A stretch of 64,000 nt of DNA from Paucibacter sp. KBW04 (GCF_003852425.1 NZ_QAJN01000010.1:248724-312723), one strand, 5' to 3'. Positions 26,860 to 35,518 are shown, numbered from the stretch's first letter. Translations and numbers: made by a program. Notes: a model not told the origin generated them from the sequence alone.

Positions 26860-27603
26860 ATGCATAGGGTTATCAAGCTGGGCGCCGATGCGCCCCAATC
26901 GCGCCACAAGCAGCAGGGTCTGAGCCTGGTCGGCTTGATGGTCGGCCTGGTCATTTCCATGCTGGCCATTCTGGCGGCGATGACGCTCTACCGGAGCACC
27001 GTCAGGACGGTGTATGGCGAACAAGGTTTGGTGCGCGGGGCCGTTCAGGATGGGCAACTCGCTTCGGGCCTGCTGAGCGCACAAGTGGCATTGCAACAGG
27101 CGGGCTTTGGCATCAACGGCGCCGCGCCGGGCGTGCATATCTTGCTGCTCCGCAATGCCAGCCTCACGGCAGATGGGCGCAGCCTCAGGGGCGATGTGCA
27201 AGCAATCAACAATGCAGCTCAGGTGGGCAACGCCCTGGTCTGGGCCTATGACGACAACCCGGACAATGCCGTCAATACGCCGCGTTGCCAGGCGCTTTAC
27301 TCGGACTCCGAGAGCCGTGCGCTGTTTCTGCTCCGCTCCAACGCCGCTTGCGAGCCCTTGCTGGGGCAGTGGAACGCGATGGTCTGGGAGCGCCACACCT
27401 TGATCGCAGCCACGACCCTGCCTCAGCCCGTGGGCTTGAGCGCTCGTAGCGGCGCCAACTGCTGGCCTTTCGGCAGCCTGCCCCAGAACATCACCGGAAC
27501 TGCCCCTTCGGCAGCCGCGGTCGAGGTGCAGCTGAGCTACACCGGCAGTGTGGTGGCCGCTCCCAATATCTACACCAGCTGTCTGGCCAACTTTCCAGCC
27601 TGA
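26860..27603 (+). CDS. PilW-like minor prepilin lacking Glu 5 (operon copy 1)
   Basis: 247 residues from ATG 26860, two bases after the previous stop; an upstream in-frame extension overlaps pilV and is rejected. The leader ends KQQG, then LSLVGLMVGLVISMLAILAA. This is the PilW pattern except that the mature position 5, Glu in almost all pilins, is Gly. The family-like region TVYGEQGLVRGAVQDGQLAS follows. The C-terminus has SYTGSVV...TSCLANF. The same Gly is found in the copy-2 protein, so it is not a sequencing error. Confidence 0.82.
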   Translation: MHRVIKLGADAPQSRHKQQGLSLVGLMVGLVISMLAILAAMTLYRSTVRTVYGEQGLVRGAVQDGQLASGLLSAQVALQQAGFGINGAAPGVHILLLRNASLTADGRSLRGDVQAINNAAQVGNALVWAYDDNPDNAVNTPRCQALYSDSESRALFLLRSNAACEPLLGQWNAMVWERHTLIAATTLPQPVGLSARSGANCWPFGSLPQNITGTAPSAAAVEVQLSYTGSVVAAPNIYTSCLANFPA

Positions 27604-27606
27604 GCC

Positions 27607-29451
27607 ATGCACCCACTCCTGACTAGCTCGCGCGCGCAACAGCGCGGCATCTCCACCCTGCTCTTCGTCCTGCTCACCAGCCTGTCATTGGGTGGCATGG
27701 TGTTTGGTGCCATCTCCTATGTGCGCGGCCTGCAATCCCAGGCCATCACCGTGCATGCCCTGACCCAGGCCCAGCTGCGCGCCTGGAACGGCGCGGAGGC
27801 CTTGCGTCAGTACCTTTTGCAACTCACCCTGCCCGAACTCGGCAATCTGGCCATCAACGCCCAAGCCCAGTTTGCGGGCATGGAGGGTGTCAACGCCACC
27901 CTGACTCAGGCTCCGGTCGCCGACGCCGTCAATTGCCCCGATGGGCTCGTCCTGGCATTCGACATCGTAGGCAATAGCGCCGGCGGCTCCAGCGCCGTGT
28001 TGGACACTCATTTCTGTGTTGTGCCGGGGGTGGTGGTGAATGGGGGGCCGAAGGCGGCCATCAATATCCGCGGCGATTTGGGGCTTGGAGGAAATATCGA
28101 AGTCTTGGGCGGCGATGGCAACGCCCGCGTCAATGTGGACGGCAAGGTCACCGGGGGCGGCAGCATCAGCGGCATTGAGTTCCTCTATGCCAAGGGCGCC
28201 ATCGAATTGCAAGGCAGCACCTCGAATGGCACGCTGTTCTCGGAGCAATCCATCACCCTCTCGGGCAGCGGCGACTACAACAAATTGCAGGCCATAGGCG
28301 ATATCAAGCTGTCGGGCAGCGTGAAGGCCAATGCCACCCACAGCAATACCGCCACCTTGCTGAGCGGCAATACCGTCACCGACCTCAAGTCCATAGGCCC
28401 CGTGACTTTGGCGGGCGACGCCAAGGTGGAGAGCTTGATGACCAAGGCCTTTGTCGATCACAGAGGTGCGATCGTCAGTGGACGGGCCTTGGTCCAAGGC
28501 GACTATCAAAAAAATGGCTGGGGTAGCGTGGCCAGCGGCAGCTACGGCGGCACCGTGACCGGCACGGGCGGCGCCACCATCACGATGAATCGGATAGCCG
28601 GGTTGCAGGTCAACATCCCCGTCTTGACGCCCGAAACCATTCAAGCCCCGACCTTTGACGCCTACCCCTACAAGGCTGCCGCCAACTACGTTTTTGAGCG
28701 CGTCGCCAATGCAACCAAGGTGACCGTACGTTCGGTCACCGGTATCCCCAACGGCAGCTACTACCTGGTGGGAGAGGGAAGTCGCCAGGACTATCTGTGC
28801 AAGACCAATAGCTTTGACGCCAGCACCTGCCTGGTGAAGATCTGCGCGGGCAACTCGGACAACAACTCCTGTTTTGCCTACAACAACGGCACTTGGAGCA
28901 TCACCAGCAATGTCAGCGACGGTGCCATGGCACCTGGCGTGCTGTGGTTTGATGGCAATGTGGTCGCCGGCAATGGCACCTATTACAACTCCTGGATTGC
29001 CACCGGCAATATCAGCACCCAGGGCAACCACACCAGCTACGCCGTGAACTACGCGGACTACGCCTTGATTTGCGCTGGAAGCCGCTACGCCAGCACCTTG
29101 CCAAGTAATTTTTGCAGCGGCGGCAGGTTCAAAGCCCAGAGCGTGGGCAATATTTGCTTCGGCGCCGGTGGCTTGCTGAACGGCACTTATCGCGGCGGGC
29201 GTATCAGCTTGGGCGCCAATGTCAGGGTCTATGGCGATGTGCTGGCCGGTGATGTGCTCGACACCAGCGGCAGCACCGTCATTCATGGCTATATCGCGGC
29301 GGCTGATCTGGGCTCTTTCGTGGGCGGCAACCGACTCGGTGCGAGCACCACCATTGATCTGCGCAACCTGCCCCCCAATTTCACCCCCGGCGGTGGCCAG
29401 GAGATCAACATCCCGCCTGAGGTGACTCTGCGCTGGTCCCGCTACCGCTAG
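27607..29451 (+). CDS. Large PilX-like prepilin with beta-helix-like body, candidate tip adhesin (operon copy 1)
   Basis: 614 residues. The leader ends QQRG at residue 14, then ISTLLFVLLTSLSLGGMVFG, a prepilin-type helix without Glu 5, as in PilX/GspK. NGAEALRQYL resembles the PilX AEaaLR motif. From about residue 145 to 310 the chain is a series of short Gly/Ser/Asn-rich strands (INIRGDLGLGGNIEVLGG, VNVDGKVTGGGSIS), resembling a bactofilin-like or right-handed beta-helix. Nine cysteines are all conserved in copy 2. Near the end comes another polymer-forming-like repeat (GDVLAGDVLDTSGSTVIHG). Typical PilX proteins are about 200 residues, so this is three times normal. The adhesin role is inference. 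Confidence 0.75.
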   Translation: MHPLLTSSRAQQRGISTLLFVLLTSLSLGGMVFGAISYVRGLQSQAITVHALTQAQLRAWNGAEALRQYLLQLTLPELGNLAINAQAQFAGMEGVNATLTQAPVADAVNCPDGLVLAFDIVGNSAGGSSAVLDTHFCVVPGVVVNGGPKAAINIRGDLGLGGNIEVLGGDGNARVNVDGKVTGGGSISGIEFLYAKGAIELQGSTSNGTLFSEQSITLSGSGDYNKLQAIGDIKLSGSVKANATHSNTATLLSGNTVTDLKSIGPVTLAGDAKVESLMTKAFVDHRGAIVSGRALVQGDYQKNGWGSVASGSYGGTVTGTGGATITMNRIAGLQVNIPVLTPETIQAPTFDAYPYKAAANYVFERVANATKVTVRSVTGIPNGSYYLVGEGSRQDYLCKTNSFDASTCLVKICAGNSDNNSCFAYNNGTWSITSNVSDGAMAPGVLWFDGNVVAGNGTYYNSWIATGNISTQGNHTSYAVNYADYALICAGSRYASTLPSNFCSGGRFKAQSVGNICFGAGGLLNGTYRGGRISLGANVRVYGDVLAGDVLDTSGSTVIHGYIAAADLGSFVGGNRLGASTTIDLRNLPPNFTPGGGQEINIPPEVTLRWSRYR

Positions 29452-29573
29452 AGTTTTAGCAATCGGCAGCCCATCAGAGCACAGCCGCTTGCCCCCTTAA
29501 GGCCCAAAAGCCGCCCAACAAGGCCTGTATCGTGACTTGTTGCGCACAGGCTTTTCGGGGCTCAAAAATACAA

Positions 29574-29592
29574 TTGGTATCAAACTGGTTAC
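29574..29592 (+). promoter_or_regulatory. Upstream element of pilin operon copy 2: two 11-bp-spaced direct repeats
   Basis: TTGGTATC (29574) and CTGGTTAC (29585) start 11 bp apart, and the first begins 70 bp before the TTG start of the second pilE. Both spacing and sequence equal the copy-1 element (TTGGTATC-N4-TGGTT in both). The rest of the 192-bp gap between the two operons shows no gene and no clear terminator. Confidence 0.55.
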
Positions 29593-29643
29593 AAAAAGCT
29601 TCTGAAGGAGCGTCCGACCAGTAAGACCACCAAAGGTATTCAC

Positions 29644-30090
29644 TTGCAGTCCCATCGCAGTACAAACGCCCTCAGCGGCCGTCGTTTTCAAGCCCGCCAC
29701 GCCGGTTTCACCCTGATCGAATTGATGATCGCGGTCGTGGTGATTGGTATTTTGTCGGCCGTCGCCCTGCCCTCCTACCAGCAGTACATCAAGAAGAGCC
29801 GCGCCCAAAGTGCGGGCGCCGATTTGGCGGCGTTGTCTCTCAATCTGGAGAATCGCTACCAGTTGCAGCTCCGCTACCCGGTGATCGCCGAAGGCGCAGC
29901 CAACTCCACCAGCAGCTTCAGCGCCTGGTCGGCCACCCAAGGCGAGCATTTCGATTACTCGGTCAGCAGCGACGCCAGCAGCTATCTGCTGCGCGCCGTC
30001 GGCAAGGGTGCCATGGCCAATTGCAGCCTGAGCCTGAACCATCGCAATGTGCGTACCGTCAGCAGCGCCTGCGGCCTGACTCGCTGGTGA
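29644..30090 (+). CDS. Type IV pilin, PilE-like (operon copy 2)
   Basis: 148 residues from TTG 29644, the only start before the leader, with AAAGG upstream. The leader ends RHAG, then FTLIELMIAVVVIGILSAVALP with Glu 5. Mature length equals that of copy 1, with no gap in alignment. The C-terminal cysteine pair (ANCSLS ... SACGL) is kept. The shared 70-bp distance to the upstream repeat in both copies supports this TTG as the real start. It overlaps the next gene by GTGA. Confidence 0.88.
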   Translation: MQSHRSTNALSGRRFQARHAGFTLIELMIAVVVIGILSAVALPSYQQYIKKSRAQSAGADLAALSLNLENRYQLQLRYPVIAEGAANSTSSFSAWSATQGEHFDYSVSSDASSYLLRAVGKGAMANCSLSLNHRNVRTVSSACGLTRW

Positions 30091-30572
30091 AGCCTGTGTG
30101 CAATGCGGGCCCGCGCTGTCAAGGCGGTCTGTCCCTGATTGAAACCATGGTGTGTGTGGCCTTGATGATGATCTTGGCCGCCGCCGCCACGCCATTTGCC
30201 CTGGCCTGGGCGGACCAAGCCGCCGTGCGCCAAACCCATGCGCAGCTGCGCCAAGGCATGAGCCAACTCAAGGCCACGGCCTTGCAAAACCCAGCCGGCA
30301 TGCGGGTCGAAGAAAGCGCCGCCGTTTTGCTCAGCCTGCCCGGTCGCCTGTGCGTACAAGCCGGCGCGCCCCAGGCCATGAGTTGCGAGAACGCGGTATG
30401 GCAGGCCACCGTGCCGGCGCAAATCAACATTGCGGGCGCCAGCACTCATTGCTTAGCCCTGGGCAATAGCGGCCTGCCGGTTGAGGCGAGCTTGGCCGAC
30501 AAGGCTTGCGCCTCGCAGATGAACTACCGCGTCAGCCGCGGCAAAGAGATCAGCAGTGGCACATTCAACTGA
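30087..30572 (+). CDS. FimT/GspH-like minor prepilin (operon copy 2)
   Basis: 161 residues from GTG 30087, which overlaps the pilE stop (GTGA); the open frame reaches 30021 but would overlap pilE. The leader ends CQGG, then LSLIETMVCVALMMILAAAATP with Glu 5. TPFALAWADQAAVRQTHAQLRQGMSQLKA is nearly the same as copy 1 in both wording and position. It ends with the FN dipeptide found in copy 1 (LIFN / GTFN). Overlaps the next gene by 17 bases. Confidence 0.85.
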   Translation: MKPVCNAGPRCQGGLSLIETMVCVALMMILAAAATPFALAWADQAAVRQTHAQLRQGMSQLKATALQNPAGMRVEESAAVLLSLPGRLCVQAGAPQAMSCENAVWQATVPAQINIAGASTHCLALGNSGLPVEASLADKACASQMNYRVSRGKEISSGTFN

Positions 30573-30975
30573 AACAAAGCGATTGAAGACCCAGCGCGGC
30601 CTCGCCCTGAGCGAGGCGCTGATCGCGCTGGTGCTGCTGGGTGTGATCGGCCTGGGCCTGGTTTACGCCCTGGGTCGCGGTCTGGTCGCGCAAAAGTACC
30701 AGAAGGCGCAGAGTCTGGCCGTGCAAAGCATTCGCGCGGAAGTCCAGGACAAAGGCCTGGCCGCAGGCTGTGCGCCCAGCGGCAGTAGCACGGTCCGTCA
30801 GTCCAACATCATGGGCGATGAGCTGTACCTGGGTGAGCTAAGGAAAGACTGCAGCATAGGCACCGTGACGGTGAAGGTGGGCGGCCTGTCTGCGGCGGTC
30901 AAGCTTCCTAGCGTCAGCTACCAGATGCAGGCCGAAACCCTGCTAGGCCCCGGCACCTTGATCGTCAAGAACTGA
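30556..30975 (+). CDS. PilV-like minor prepilin (operon copy 2)
   Basis: 139 residues from GTG 30556, which overlaps the upstream stop by 17 bases. The leader ends KTQRG, then LALSEALIALVLLGVIGLGL with Glu 5. The helix and the following GRGLVAQKYQKAQSLAVQ are almost identical to copy 1, while the middle (residues ~60-110) is diverged. The C-terminus TLLGPGTLIVKN is conserved. Role as in copy 1. Confidence 0.8.
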   Translation: MAHSTETKRLKTQRGLALSEALIALVLLGVIGLGLVYALGRGLVAQKYQKAQSLAVQSIRAEVQDKGLAAGCAPSGSSTVRQSNIMGDELYLGELRKDCSIGTVTVKVGGLSAAVKLPSVSYQMQAETLLGPGTLIVKN

Positions 30976-30985
30976 GGGCAAGAGG

Positions 30986-31702
30986 ATGAAAAAACAGCAA
31001 AGACAAGGCCAAGAAGGCCTCAGTCTGATCGGCCTGATGGTGGGCCTGTTGATCTCGATGTTGGCGATCTTGGCCGCCGTCACCCTGTACAAAAACACGG
31101 TCAAAACGGTGTACGGCGAGAAGGGCCTGGTGCGCAACGCGGTGCAAGACGGGCAATTGGCAGCAGGCCTGATGAGTGCGCAAATCGCCTTGCAGTCCGC
31201 GGGCTACGGCCTCGACCTGGCCAGCAGTGACAAGCATCTGCTGCTGCTGGCCAGCGCCAGTCTCAACAGCCAGGGCAGCCGGCTGAGCGGCACCCCGCTG
31301 GCTTTGGGAGAGGATGAGCAAAGCAGCAATGCCTTGATCTGGATGTTTGACGCCGACCCCTCGCCCGATCGCGCCCAGCTGCGCTGCCAAGCCCTGCTGT
31401 CCAACCCCGAGACCGGGGCTTTGAAGCTGCTGCAGTCGCAGGGCAATTGCCAGCCCCTGGGCGTGCAATGGAACAAGATCAGCTGGCGCAAGACGGTGCT
31501 GATTGAGCCCGACATCCTGGCCACGCCGGTGCAATTGAGCGTTGCCAGAGACCTGCATTGCTGGCCCTTCGGCAGCCTGCCGCAAGCCATCAGCCAGGTC
31601 AGCGAACCCCGCGCTTCGGTCGCCGTGCGCCTGCACTATGTGGGCAGCGTGGAACAAGCCAGCAACACCTATACCAGCTGCCTGGCCAATCTGGGCGCTT
31701 GA
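30986..31702 (+). CDS. PilW-like minor prepilin lacking Glu 5 (operon copy 2)
   Basis: 238 residues, ATG 30986 with AGAGG just upstream. Short leader MKKQQRQGQEG, then LSLIGLMVGLLISMLAILAA, with Gly at mature position 5 as in copy 1. TVKTVYGEKGLVRNAVQDGQLA and the C-terminal CWPFGSLPQ and TYTSCLANL are shared with copy 1. Mature pilins without Glu 5 are expected to enter the fibre differently; family knowledge assigns such subunits (GspK type) to the tip. Confidence 0.82.
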   Translation: MKKQQRQGQEGLSLIGLMVGLLISMLAILAAVTLYKNTVKTVYGEKGLVRNAVQDGQLAAGLMSAQIALQSAGYGLDLASSDKHLLLLASASLNSQGSRLSGTPLALGEDEQSSNALIWMFDADPSPDRAQLRCQALLSNPETGALKLLQSQGNCQPLGVQWNKISWRKTVLIEPDILATPVQLSVARDLHCWPFGSLPQAISQVSEPRASVAVRLHYVGSVEQASNTYTSCLANLGA

Positions 31703-31705
31703 GCC

Positions 31706-33571
31706 ATGACTAGAAATTCGCACACCACGCCAGCCCGACGCCAGCGTGGCATTTCCTCCCTGCTTTTCATCCTGCTCACCGGCCTCTCCTTGGGTGCCAT
31801 GGTGTTTGCAGGCATCTCCTATGTGCGCGGTTTGCAGGCGCAATCGGTCACCGTCCACGCCATGACCCAGGCGCAGATGAAGGCCTGGAGCGGTGCGGAG
31901 GCGCTGCGCCAGTTCCTGTTCCACCTCAAGGCCAAGGATTTGGAGCAGCTGAGCCTGGGTTCACCCGTGCAATTCGCAGGGCTGGAGGGGGTGGAGGCCA
32001 AGGTTTCGCGCGCGCCCAGCGATGACCCCATCAATTGCAAGGACGGCAAGGTCGTCGGCTTTGAGATCAGCGGCAGCAGCGGCGGTGCGAGCACCCTGCT
32101 GGCCAATGACTTTTGCCTCAAGCCCGCCAAATCCACAGTCAGCAGCCCCAAGGCGGTGATCAATATCCGCGGTGACCTCAGTCTGCGCGGCAATATCGAG
32201 GTGCTGGGCGGGGACAAGGCCAAGGTGCTGGTGGACGGCAAGGTCGTGGGCAGCGGCAGCCTGAGCGGCATCTCCTTCTTGCAGGCCAAGGGCGATGTCG
32301 AGCTCTCGGGCAGCAGCTCGAACGGGATTGTGTTCTCAGAGCAAAACATACTGCTCTCCGGCAGCGGCAGCTATAACGCGCTGCAAGCCATGGGCAATAT
32401 CCAGCTCAGCGGCACGGTCAGCGCCGCCAGCGCCATTGCCAACGGGGCCATTTCTCTGCGCGGCAATCAGGTCACCGATTTGCGCGCCATCGGTCCGGTG
32501 ACACTGGCTGGTGACGCCACGGTCGGCATGCTCAGGACGAAATCAAACGTCCATCACCAGGGCGTGAAGCTGGTCAACCAAGCCTTTGTGGAGGGCGACT
32601 ATCTGCATGAGCGCTACGGCCCGGTCAACGGCGGCCAGTACCGCGGCCAGCTGAGCGGCCCCAGCCGCGCCGAGAACCGCATGACGCGTAACCCCAATCT
32701 GCTGCTCGACATCCCAGCGCTGACACCGGCCACCCTGGACACACCGACCTTCGACGCCTACCCCTACAAATCGATGGCGAACTATGTGTTCGAGCGGCAA
32801 GGCGGCGACACCAAGGTCACGGTTCGCTCGGTCAGCCATGTGCTAGACGGCACTTACTTCCTTGTGGGCAGCGGCGGCAATCAAGACTATCTCTGCACCA
32901 GCAATCGCTACAGCCCCAGCAGCTGCGTGGCCAAGATCTGCACCGGCTACTCGGACTACAACTCCTGCTTCCAATTCGATGCGGCGAGCCAAACCTGGAA
33001 GATCAACGGTGCCAAAGATGCGAACAAAAGCATCAGCACCATGGTCCCGGGCGTGCTGTGGTTTGAAGGCAATGTAGAAGCCGGAACCGGCAACTATCAC
33101 AACACCTGGCTGGCGACCGGCAACCTCAAGACTCAGGGCGAGCACCTGAGCTACTCGGTCAACTACGCCGACTACGCCTGGGTCTGCAAGAGCAGCCGCT
33201 ACAGCCGCTTGGCGCCCAGCAATTTCTGCTTGCCGGGCCAGGCCGAGTTGCAAAGCGTCAGCGCCGGCAATATCTGCTTTGGCGCCGGCGGCGTGAAAGA
33301 CGGCAACTACCTTGGCGGCAAGATCACCCTGGCCGCCAGTGCCGAAGTCTTTGGCGATGTGGTGGCCGGCGACATCCTGGAAACCGGTGGCTCCACCGTC
33401 ATCCACGGGTTTATCTCCGCCGCCAATCTGGGTAGCACGGGCGATGGCAGCAGCCTCAAGGCCAGCACCCGGGTGGACTTGAGTAACCTTCCCAAGAGCT
33501 TTCAACCCGGCGAACACAAGCCCGCTGCGAGCAGCCTGCTCGTGACCCTGCTCTGGTCACGCTATCAATAA
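31706..33571 (+). CDS. Large PilX-like prepilin with beta-helix-like body, candidate tip adhesin (operon copy 2)
   Basis: 621 residues. The leader ends RRQRG at residue 15, then ISSLLFILLTGLSLGAMVFAG. The architecture equals copy 1 along its whole length: INIRGDLSLRGNIEVLGG, the TFDAYPYKSMANYVFER block, the cysteine cluster around YLCTS...CVAKICTG, PGVLWFEGNVEAG, NYADYAWVC, and GNICFGAGG, ending in LWSRYQ (copy 1: LRWSRYR). All nine cysteines are kept. The stop forms part of a small palindrome (CAATAAGGCTTATTG) shared with the convergent helicase stop. Confidence 0.75.
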   Translation: MTRNSHTTPARRQRGISSLLFILLTGLSLGAMVFAGISYVRGLQAQSVTVHAMTQAQMKAWSGAEALRQFLFHLKAKDLEQLSLGSPVQFAGLEGVEAKVSRAPSDDPINCKDGKVVGFEISGSSGGASTLLANDFCLKPAKSTVSSPKAVINIRGDLSLRGNIEVLGGDKAKVLVDGKVVGSGSLSGISFLQAKGDVELSGSSSNGIVFSEQNILLSGSGSYNALQAMGNIQLSGTVSAASAIANGAISLRGNQVTDLRAIGPVTLAGDATVGMLRTKSNVHHQGVKLVNQAFVEGDYLHERYGPVNGGQYRGQLSGPSRAENRMTRNPNLLLDIPALTPATLDTPTFDAYPYKSMANYVFERQGGDTKVTVRSVSHVLDGTYFLVGSGGNQDYLCTSNRYSPSSCVAKICTGYSDYNSCFQFDAASQTWKINGAKDANKSISTMVPGVLWFEGNVEAGTGNYHNTWLATGNLKTQGEHLSYSVNYADYAWVCKSSRYSRLAPSNFCLPGQAELQSVSAGNICFGAGGVKDGNYLGGKITLAASAEVFGDVVAGDILETGGSTVIHGFISAANLGSTGDGSSLKASTRVDLSNLPKSFQPGEHKPAASSLLVTLLWSRYQ

Positions 33572-33574
33572 GGC

Positions 33575-34855
33575 TTATTGGCCGGAGGCTTGGGCCACGG
33601 CGGCGGCTGCTGCCGCCTCGCGCAGCTTGTCTTTCTTGCTCTTGCGCCGGCCCTTCACACCGCCATTGCCCTTGGCCGCGGCTTCGGCCAAGGCCACGCT
33701 ACTGGGCTCGAAGCCAGCGATCTGCTCGCGCGCCACGCGCTGGCCCTGGCGCTTTTCGATCAGGCGGAAATGCGCCTCGCCATTGCTCAGATGGCCGCTG
33801 ATAAAGCTGACTGCCAGGCCCGACTCACCGGCGCGGCCGGTGCGGCCGATGCGGTGGGTGTAGTCCGTGGCCGAGCGCGGCAGATCGTAGTTCAGCACCA
33901 CGGGCAGATCGGGGATATCCAGGCCGCGCGCCGCCACATCGGTGGCCACCAGCACCTGCACCTCGGAGTTCTTCAGTGCGTCCAACACTCGGGTGCGGCC
34001 GCCCTGGCTCAACTCGCCATGCAGGGCCGCGGCCTTGATGCCGGCCTTCCAGAGCTTGTCGGACACATGCTCGGTGGCGTATTTGGTTGCCACAAACACC
34101 AGCACGCGGGACCAGCCCTCCTGCTCCAGCAGATGGCGCAGCAGTGGCGTGCGGCGGCTCTCGTCCACCACCAGGGCGCGCTGGGCGATGGCGGCCGTGC
34201 GCTGCGGCTCCGGCGCGATCTCAACTCGCTCAGGATTGCGCAGCAAGCCCGCCGCCAAGCTTTCCACCGCCGCCGGGAAGGTGGCCGAGAAAAACAGGTT
34301 TTGCCGCCGCGCGGGCAGCTTGGCCAGCAAGGCTTGCAATTCCTCGCTAAAGCCCAGATCCAGCAGGCGGTCGGCCTCGTCCAGCACTAGGCAGCCAATG
34401 GCGCCCAGGCTGAGGGCGCGGTGCTCTAACAAATCAAGCAGGCGGCCGGGCGTGGCCACCACCACATCGGTGCCACCGCGCAGTGCCATCATCTGCGGGT
34501 TGATGGAGACGCCGCCAAAGGCGACGGAAATCTTCAAGGGCTGGGCCAGGGCGCGGGCCAAGTCGTTCAGGCTCGCCCCCACCTGCACCGCCAGCTCGCG
34601 CGTGGGCACCAAAATCAGGGCCAAGGCCAGCCGTTGCGGCGCTTTTTGCTCAAAGCGTTGACGCAAGACGTTTTGCAGCAGGGGCAAGGTGTAGGCCGCC
34701 GTCTTGCCCGAACCGGTTTGGGCCAGGCCCAGCACATCGCGCCCCTCAAGAATCAGCGGAATGGCGGCGCTTTGAATGGCGGTGGGGGCGTGAAAGCCCT
34801 GTTCGCGCACGGCGCGCAGCAAGGCGGGCGACAGGCCCAGGGTAGCGAATGACAT
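33575..34855 (-). CDS. rhlE: DEAD-box RNA helicase, RhlE type
   Basis: 426 residues. All helicase motifs are visible: PTAIQSAAIP (Q motif), AQTGSGKTAAY (Walker A), PTRELAVQV (Ia), VVATPGRLLDLL (Ib), VLDEADRLLDLGF (DEAD), FFSATFP (SAT), VATDVAARGLDIPDLP (V) and HRIGRTGRAGESG (VI). The basic C-terminal tail (GRRKSKKDKLREAAA) is typical of RhlE. It unwinds short RNA duplexes in ribosome maturation and mRNA decay. It is convergent with the second pilin operon, with three bases between the stops. Confidence 0.94.
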   Translation of the reverse strand: MSFATLGLSPALLRAVREQGFHAPTAIQSAAIPLILEGRDVLGLAQTGSGKTAAYTLPLLQNVLRQRFEQKAPQRLALALILVPTRELAVQVGASLNDLARALAQPLKISVAFGGVSINPQMMALRGGTDVVVATPGRLLDLLEHRALSLGAIGCLVLDEADRLLDLGFSEELQALLAKLPARRQNLFFSATFPAAVESLAAGLLRNPERVEIAPEPQRTAAIAQRALVVDESRRTPLLRHLLEQEGWSRVLVFVATKYATEHVSDKLWKAGIKAAALHGELSQGGRTRVLDALKNSEVQVLVATDVAARGLDIPDLPVVLNYDLPRSATDYTHRIGRTGRAGESGLAVSFISGHLSNGEAHFRLIEKRQGQRVAREQIAGFEPSSVALAEAAAKGNGGVKGRRKSKKDKLREAAAAAAVAQASGQ

Positions 34856-34912
34856 GCAAGGCCTAAAAGTGAGGGGGCGATTTTACGGCCCCGGCAGCCC
34901 CTGGCGGCGTTT

Positions 34913-35503
34913 TCAGTCGAACAAGCCCTGCTGCTCGGCCACCGCCTGGCCGCTGGCGCGGGCCTCAATCGTCAGCAGGCGCTGCTTGGTCGCCACCCCG
35001 CCAAAGGCCGAGAAACCGCCCTGCCCTGCGTTGAAACCACCTTTGGCGGCCAGCACTCGGTGGCAAGGCACGATGGGCGCGAAGGGGTTGTGCCCCTCGG
35101 CGCGGCCAACCGCACGGGCCGCACCCGGCCGACCCAAACGGCTGGCGATCTCACCATAGCTCAGGGTCTGGCCCACGGGGATGCGGCGTGTCAGTGCCAG
35201 CACCTGAGCATCAAACTCGGCCAGGCCGCGCTCGTCCAACACCAGGCTCAGCAACTCGCCCGCATCCGCCGTCTCGCCCGCCAGCAGGCGGCGCACGCCG
35301 CGAATGGCATGTTCGATGTCCGCCGGCAACTGATCGCTTTCACGCGCCGAGGGGAAGCGCACACGCATGCGGTCGCGCGTCGCCCCTTCGTTCTCTTCAG
35401 GCAGCTGGGAGCCGCATATGCCACCCGGCCCCCAGGCAATCGCGCACATGCCCAAGGCCGTGCTGTAGCAGTGAAAGTAGATCGCTTCGGTGCTGCGCTT
35501 CAT
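34913..35503 (-). CDS. ogt: Methylated-DNA-[protein]-cysteine S-methyltransferase
   Basis: 196 residues. The C-terminal DNA-binding domain carries the acceptor-cysteine motif VPCHRV within FAPIVPCHRVLAAKGG, preceded by the helix-turn-helix TLSYGEIASRLGRPGAARAVG. It removes O6-methyl groups from guanine by suicide transfer to this Cys. The motif GRAEGHNP has Glu where Asn is usual (GxAnGxNP), a tolerated change. The N-terminal domain (about 1-95) is of the Ogt type without an AraC regulatory region. It sits between rhlE and dusA on the same strand. Confidence 0.92.
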   Translation of the reverse strand: MKRSTEAIYFHCYSTALGMCAIAWGPGGICGSQLPEENEGATRDRMRVRFPSARESDQLPADIEHAIRGVRRLLAGETADAGELLSLVLDERGLAEFDAQVLALTRRIPVGQTLSYGEIASRLGRPGAARAVGRAEGHNPFAPIVPCHRVLAAKGGFNAGQGGFSAFGGVATKQRLLTIEARASGQAVAEQQGLFD

Positions 35504-35518
35504 GGCGAATCAGGGCGC

